Below are positions 4,841-7,093 of a stretch of DNA of 7,093 nt, piece by piece. The stretch's first letter is position 1. Each line of letters starts with the position of its first letter. The DNA lies in contig CAZEFW010000264.1 of the NCBI GenBank assembly GCA_964511535.1, forward strand, positions 1-7,093, in the 5' to 3' direction. A model generated the notes under the pieces. The model saw nothing but the letters and a program-made list of their open reading frames with translations, was not told the origin of the DNA and did not search any database. The position numbers and the translations under genes were made by a program. The DNA comes from CAZCFB01 sp964511535. Its GTDB lineage: Bacteria > Myxococcota_A > Polyangia > GCA-2747355 > CAZCFB01.

Positions 4841-5824
4841 TTGCGACTCAATCTCTTGGTCCGTTCCATGTTCATTCTGGCCCTGGTGACCGTTGCCAGC
4901 GGCTGCGCCAGCTCACACGCCAAGTGGCCCACCTTCTCCGATCCGGTGCTGGCGCGCTACAAGGCGCAGTTTTTGAAAGACGAGGCGCGCTACCTGGCTT
5001 CCGAGGGGCCTTTCTTCGCGCTCAAGAATCCGAAGCCCTGCAAGCTGGGCCAGGAGCTGAAAGAGCGGCTGGCGATGAACGGGAAGACGGTCCAGGAGAC
5101 CAAGGATGAATTGAAGAGGCTCTCGAGCGGCAAAGCCAGAGCCGGCAAGAGCAGGAGAGAATACGAGGCGGTGGATGCCCACATCCTGGAGGGCGAATGC
5201 CCTGTTGATGGCCGCCTCGAAGGCAGAGTGCGCTACCACGGCACCTATACAGTGGTCGACCACAATCCGGGCTATCAGAACCAACCTCCGACGGTCTCCC
5301 GCCTCATCTGGTATCAGGTCGTGGAGGCCGATTATTCCGGCGGTGTCCAGGGAGGAGAGGTGTCCAGCTACATGCTGATGGCCCTGGGTGATAATCACAT
5401 CAAGACCGACATCGGGCTGGTGAAGATGAAGCGCCGCGGCGCCACCAAGCCCACGTCAAAGTGGGAGGGAACGGCGATGTTCTCGTATGGAAAGCACGAG
5501 GGCTACGGCACCTCGCCGAAGCCGCGGCAGCTTGGCCCAATAGTGGCATTTAGGTTTCCAAGCAAGTGGGGCAGCGGCACGGTCAGCATCAAGGACCTCC
5601 CGACCCACTTCACGAGCGTCACGCGGTCTCTGGGCGATGACCGACGCAGCAATACCACGTACATGCACAGCCAGAAAATCAGCTTGATGCACTCAAAAGG
5701 GGGTAAGCCCCACGGCAAGAGCATCTCGTACGATTGGGTCACCCTCGCAGGCCACCCCGTCAAGGGCGAGACGAAGTGCTACCGAGAGGGCAAGGAGATC
5801 AAGACCCTCAACTGTAATTTCTGA
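4841..5824 (+). CDS. Lipoprotein of unknown function, first gene of a two-gene operon
   Basis: The product is 327 residues from TTG 4841, chosen by the ribosome binding site 6 bases upstream. The signal MRLNLLVRSMFILALVTVASGC has Arg2 and Arg8, a hydrophobic core and lipobox ASGC with lipidated Cys22. I do not recognise the mature protein. Residues 31-110 are helical in appearance and rich in Lys/Glu/Arg. Residues 115-255 look beta-rich with many Gly and Tyr (YHGTY, WYQVVEADYSGG, FSYGKHEGYG). The end (287-327: GGKPHGKS, GHPVKGE, CYREGKEIKTL) faintly recalls MORN-type repeats, but not enough to assign them. Cysteines 67, 120, 313 and 325 could pair. There is no Pro-Asp linker, unlike the three upstream lipoproteins, and codon use is visibly less GC-biased than in 1836-4621. 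The next gene begins 18 bases after the stop. Confidence 0.85.
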   Translation: MRLNLLVRSMFILALVTVASGCASSHAKWPTFSDPVLARYKAQFLKDEARYLASEGPFFALKNPKPCKLGQELKERLAMNGKTVQETKDELKRLSSGKARAGKSRREYEAVDAHILEGECPVDGRLEGRVRYHGTYTVVDHNPGYQNQPPTVSRLIWYQVVEADYSGGVQGGEVSSYMLMALGDNHIKTDIGLVKMKRRGATKPTSKWEGTAMFSYGKHEGYGTSPKPRQLGPIVAFRFPSKWGSGTVSIKDLPTHFTSVTRSLGDDRRSNTTYMHSQKISLMHSKGGKPHGKSISYDWVTLAGHPVKGETKCYREGKEIKTLNCNF

Positions 5825-5842
5825 ACGGCGGAGAGGATACAG

Positions 5843-7093
5843 ATGCGACGATTTGAGGAGCGGTCGAAATACACCACGACGCTGCTGGCGGTCACCATTG
5901 TGATGGCATCCTGCGTTACATCCATGCCGCGCGAGGAGCCGAGCCCCTACACCGCCGAGGAGCAGGCCGCCATCGACCGCGCCTCGGCGAACAACAAGGC
6001 CAAACACCAGCAGTCATCGCAGCGGCTGTGGGCCGAGGTATGTGGCCAGGCCAGGAAGATCGCGGGCCCGGTGGCGGAGTATACGTTCAACGACGGCACC
6101 ATGGCCTCGGGGGTCAAGGCCTATGAGACCGGGTTCGGCGGCTGCTTCGTGGGCAAGTTCAAAAAGGTCACCGGGGTGTTCACCAAAAAGGAGTTCACCA
6201 TGTTCGATCAGGGGGTCCTGGTCACCAAGGGCTCCTACGAACCGAGGGAGATCTATCAGGGCAAGTTCCTCTACCTCAGCACCAACGCCGGAGAATATGA
6301 AGAGAAGGGCACCACCATCATGATCGGCAAGCGCACCAGGCAGGACGGCAGCGTGAAGGTGGGCATCTTCATCGGCGATGGTGCCATGCCCATCATGCCG
6401 TTCGGGGTCCACCTGGTGGAGGCGGACCGACCTTACCTGGCCAGGGTGGAACAGCAGCACAAACAGCAGGTGGTGGCGTTCAGGGAGGCGCAACGGCGCA
6501 AGGTCCAGAGCGAGAGCAGCACCTTCAGCTTCGGGCAGGCCATCGCCCTGGGTCTGGGCGGGGCGGTCATTGCCGGCACCGGCATCTCAGCTGGTCTCGC
6601 GGCCGAGGACATCGTCTCCGTGGCTGCGGCCTTCACCGCCGACGTGATGACGGAGGGCCAGGCAGGCGCCATGGCCGACCTGCAGCGCAGCGCGGACCTG
6701 GAGCTGAAGGCGGCCAAGGAGGAGCGGGCTCGCGTGGAGGCAGAGCGGGCAGCGGCGCGCGAGCGTGAGCGGAGCGCCGCGGCATCCTCCGGGGGCGGGG
6801 GAGCGGGCGGGGGGGGGGGCGGGGGAGCGGGCGCGGGAGCGGGAGCGGGCGCAGGCGCGAGCGCAGGCGCGAGCGCAGGCGCGGGCGCCAGCGGCGCGGC
6901 GGCGGCGAGCACCGGGAAAAGCGCAGCAGGACAAATTTACAAGCAGATGTCTGGCAGCAAGGCGGTACCTCAGCATGCGCGGGCCAAGGACAACCAGGAC
7001 CAGTGCCGTGGTCCGCGGATGCAGCACGACACCTGCGTCCATGCCTGCAAATTGCAGGAAAGGGATGGCCAGACTCAATGCCACGCCCGCTAC
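5843..7093 (+). CDS. Lipoprotein of unknown function with Gly/Ala low-complexity tract, 3' end outside the window
   Basis: The frame is open for 417 codons from ATG 5843 to the last base, so the gene is cut by the window edge. GGAGAGGA (5830-5837) provides the ribosome binding site. The signal MRRFEERSKYTTTLLAVTIVMASC puts a lipidated Cys at 24 (MASC, Met at -3). Residues 60-200 are a folded, beta-looking region with Cys67 and Cys101. Within it, 149-176 are nearly repeated by the gene remnant at 1660-1758. Residues 196-224 and 276-312 are charged and helical (coiled-coil-like), flanking a Gly-rich hydrophobic stretch (231-253). Residues 317-355 are almost only Gly, Ala and Ser. Residues 388-413 begin a cysteine-containing segment (388, 398, 402, 413) that runs on beyond the window. 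I do not recognise the family. It should share a transcript with the preceding lipoprotein, which suggests a common function or complex in the envelope. Confidence 0.85.
   Translation, partial: MRRFEERSKYTTTLLAVTIVMASCVTSMPREEPSPYTAEEQAAIDRASANNKAKHQQSSQRLWAEVCGQARKIAGPVAEYTFNDGTMASGVKAYETGFGGCFVGKFKKVTGVFTKKEFTMFDQGVLVTKGSYEPREIYQGKFLYLSTNAGEYEEKGTTIMIGKRTRQDGSVKVGIFIGDGAMPIMPFGVHLVEADRPYLARVEQQHKQQVVAFREAQRRKVQSESSTFSFGQAIALGLGGAVIAGTGISAGLAAEDIVSVAAAFTADVMTEGQAGAMADLQRSADLELKAAKEERARVEAERAAARERERSAAASSGGGGAGGGGGGGAGAGAGAGAGASAGASAGAGASGAAAASTGKSAAGQIYKQMSGSKAVPQHARAKDNQDQCRGPRMQHDTCVHACKLQERDGQTQCHARY
6287..6371 (+). repeat. Copy B of an 85-nt inverted duplication
   Basis: This segment of the partial lipoprotein gene matches the reverse complement of 1674-1758 at 76 of 85 bases, without gaps, by hand alignment. 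Several of the nine differences change amino acids conservatively (Ile/Leu, Val/Leu, Lys/Arg, Tyr/Phe). That points to a once-coding homologous sequence rather than a non-coding repeat. Confidence 0.75.
6791..6900 (+). repeat. G-rich simple-sequence tract with an 11-G homopolymer
   Basis: The tract encodes the Gly/Ala/Ser stretch of the partial lipoprotein. It contains a run of eleven Gs (6809-6819), other G runs of three to five, and then alternating Gly and Ala codons. A change of one base in the 11-G run would shift the frame. The clustered G runs could also form a G-quadruplex on the plus strand. Such runs are prone to sequencing error. Confidence 0.85.

Noticed and set aside
6433..6912. 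Minus-strand frame encoding Ala/Pro repeats
   Set aside because: It is the complement of the Gly/Ala tract of the plus-strand lipoprotein, whose frame is open from a signal peptide through 417 codons.

Overview
The window looks like chromosomal DNA from a high-GC myxobacterium or relative (Myxococcota). The evidence is a C-terminal MYXO-CTERM sorting tail, a fibrinogen-like protein with the bacterial YCDxxxxGGGW signature behind an ETDVDCGG cysteine-rich module, Pro-Asp linkers behind lipoprotein signals, and a sigma-54 type -24/-12 promoter. Every intact gene carries an N-terminal signal ending in a lipobox-type cysteine, so this is a cell-envelope locus. No metabolic, informational or mobile-element gene was recognised.

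Layout. 1-272 has no convincing gene but holds two adjacent hairpins. 273-1526 (minus) is a lipoprotein with 18 Pro-Asp pentads, an eight-cysteine module and a fibrinogen-like domain. 1527-1835 separates two divergent genes and is not empty: on the minus strand it holds the decayed 3' end of a gene related to the last gene of the window (85 nt, 76 identical). 1836-3200 (plus) is a lipoprotein with a Pro/Asp linker and a beta-propeller-like body. 3201-3343 holds a weak terminator candidate and a sigma-54 promoter. 3344-4621 (plus) is a putative LAS-type zinc peptidase with a lipobox at one end and MYXO-CTERM at the other; its terminator overlaps its stop codon. 4622-4840 holds a sigma-70-like promoter and a strong ribosome binding site. 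4841-5824 and 5843-7093 (plus, the second cut by the window edge) form a two-gene operon of unrecognised lipoproteins.

How the genes relate. Three of the proteins (273-1526, 1836-3200, 3344-4621) share one plan: a lipidated cysteine, a Pro-Asp-rich spacer somewhere in the chain, and a folded extracytoplasmic domain. Each appears to have its own promoter of a different kind, so they are neighbours rather than an operon. The last two differ: they are co-transcribed, use Shine-Dalgarno sites, lack Pro-Asp spacers, and the second has a fragmentary relative 4.5 kb upstream in opposite orientation. That fragment suggests a past duplication and rearrangement. No defence system, CRISPR array, tRNA or rRNA was seen.
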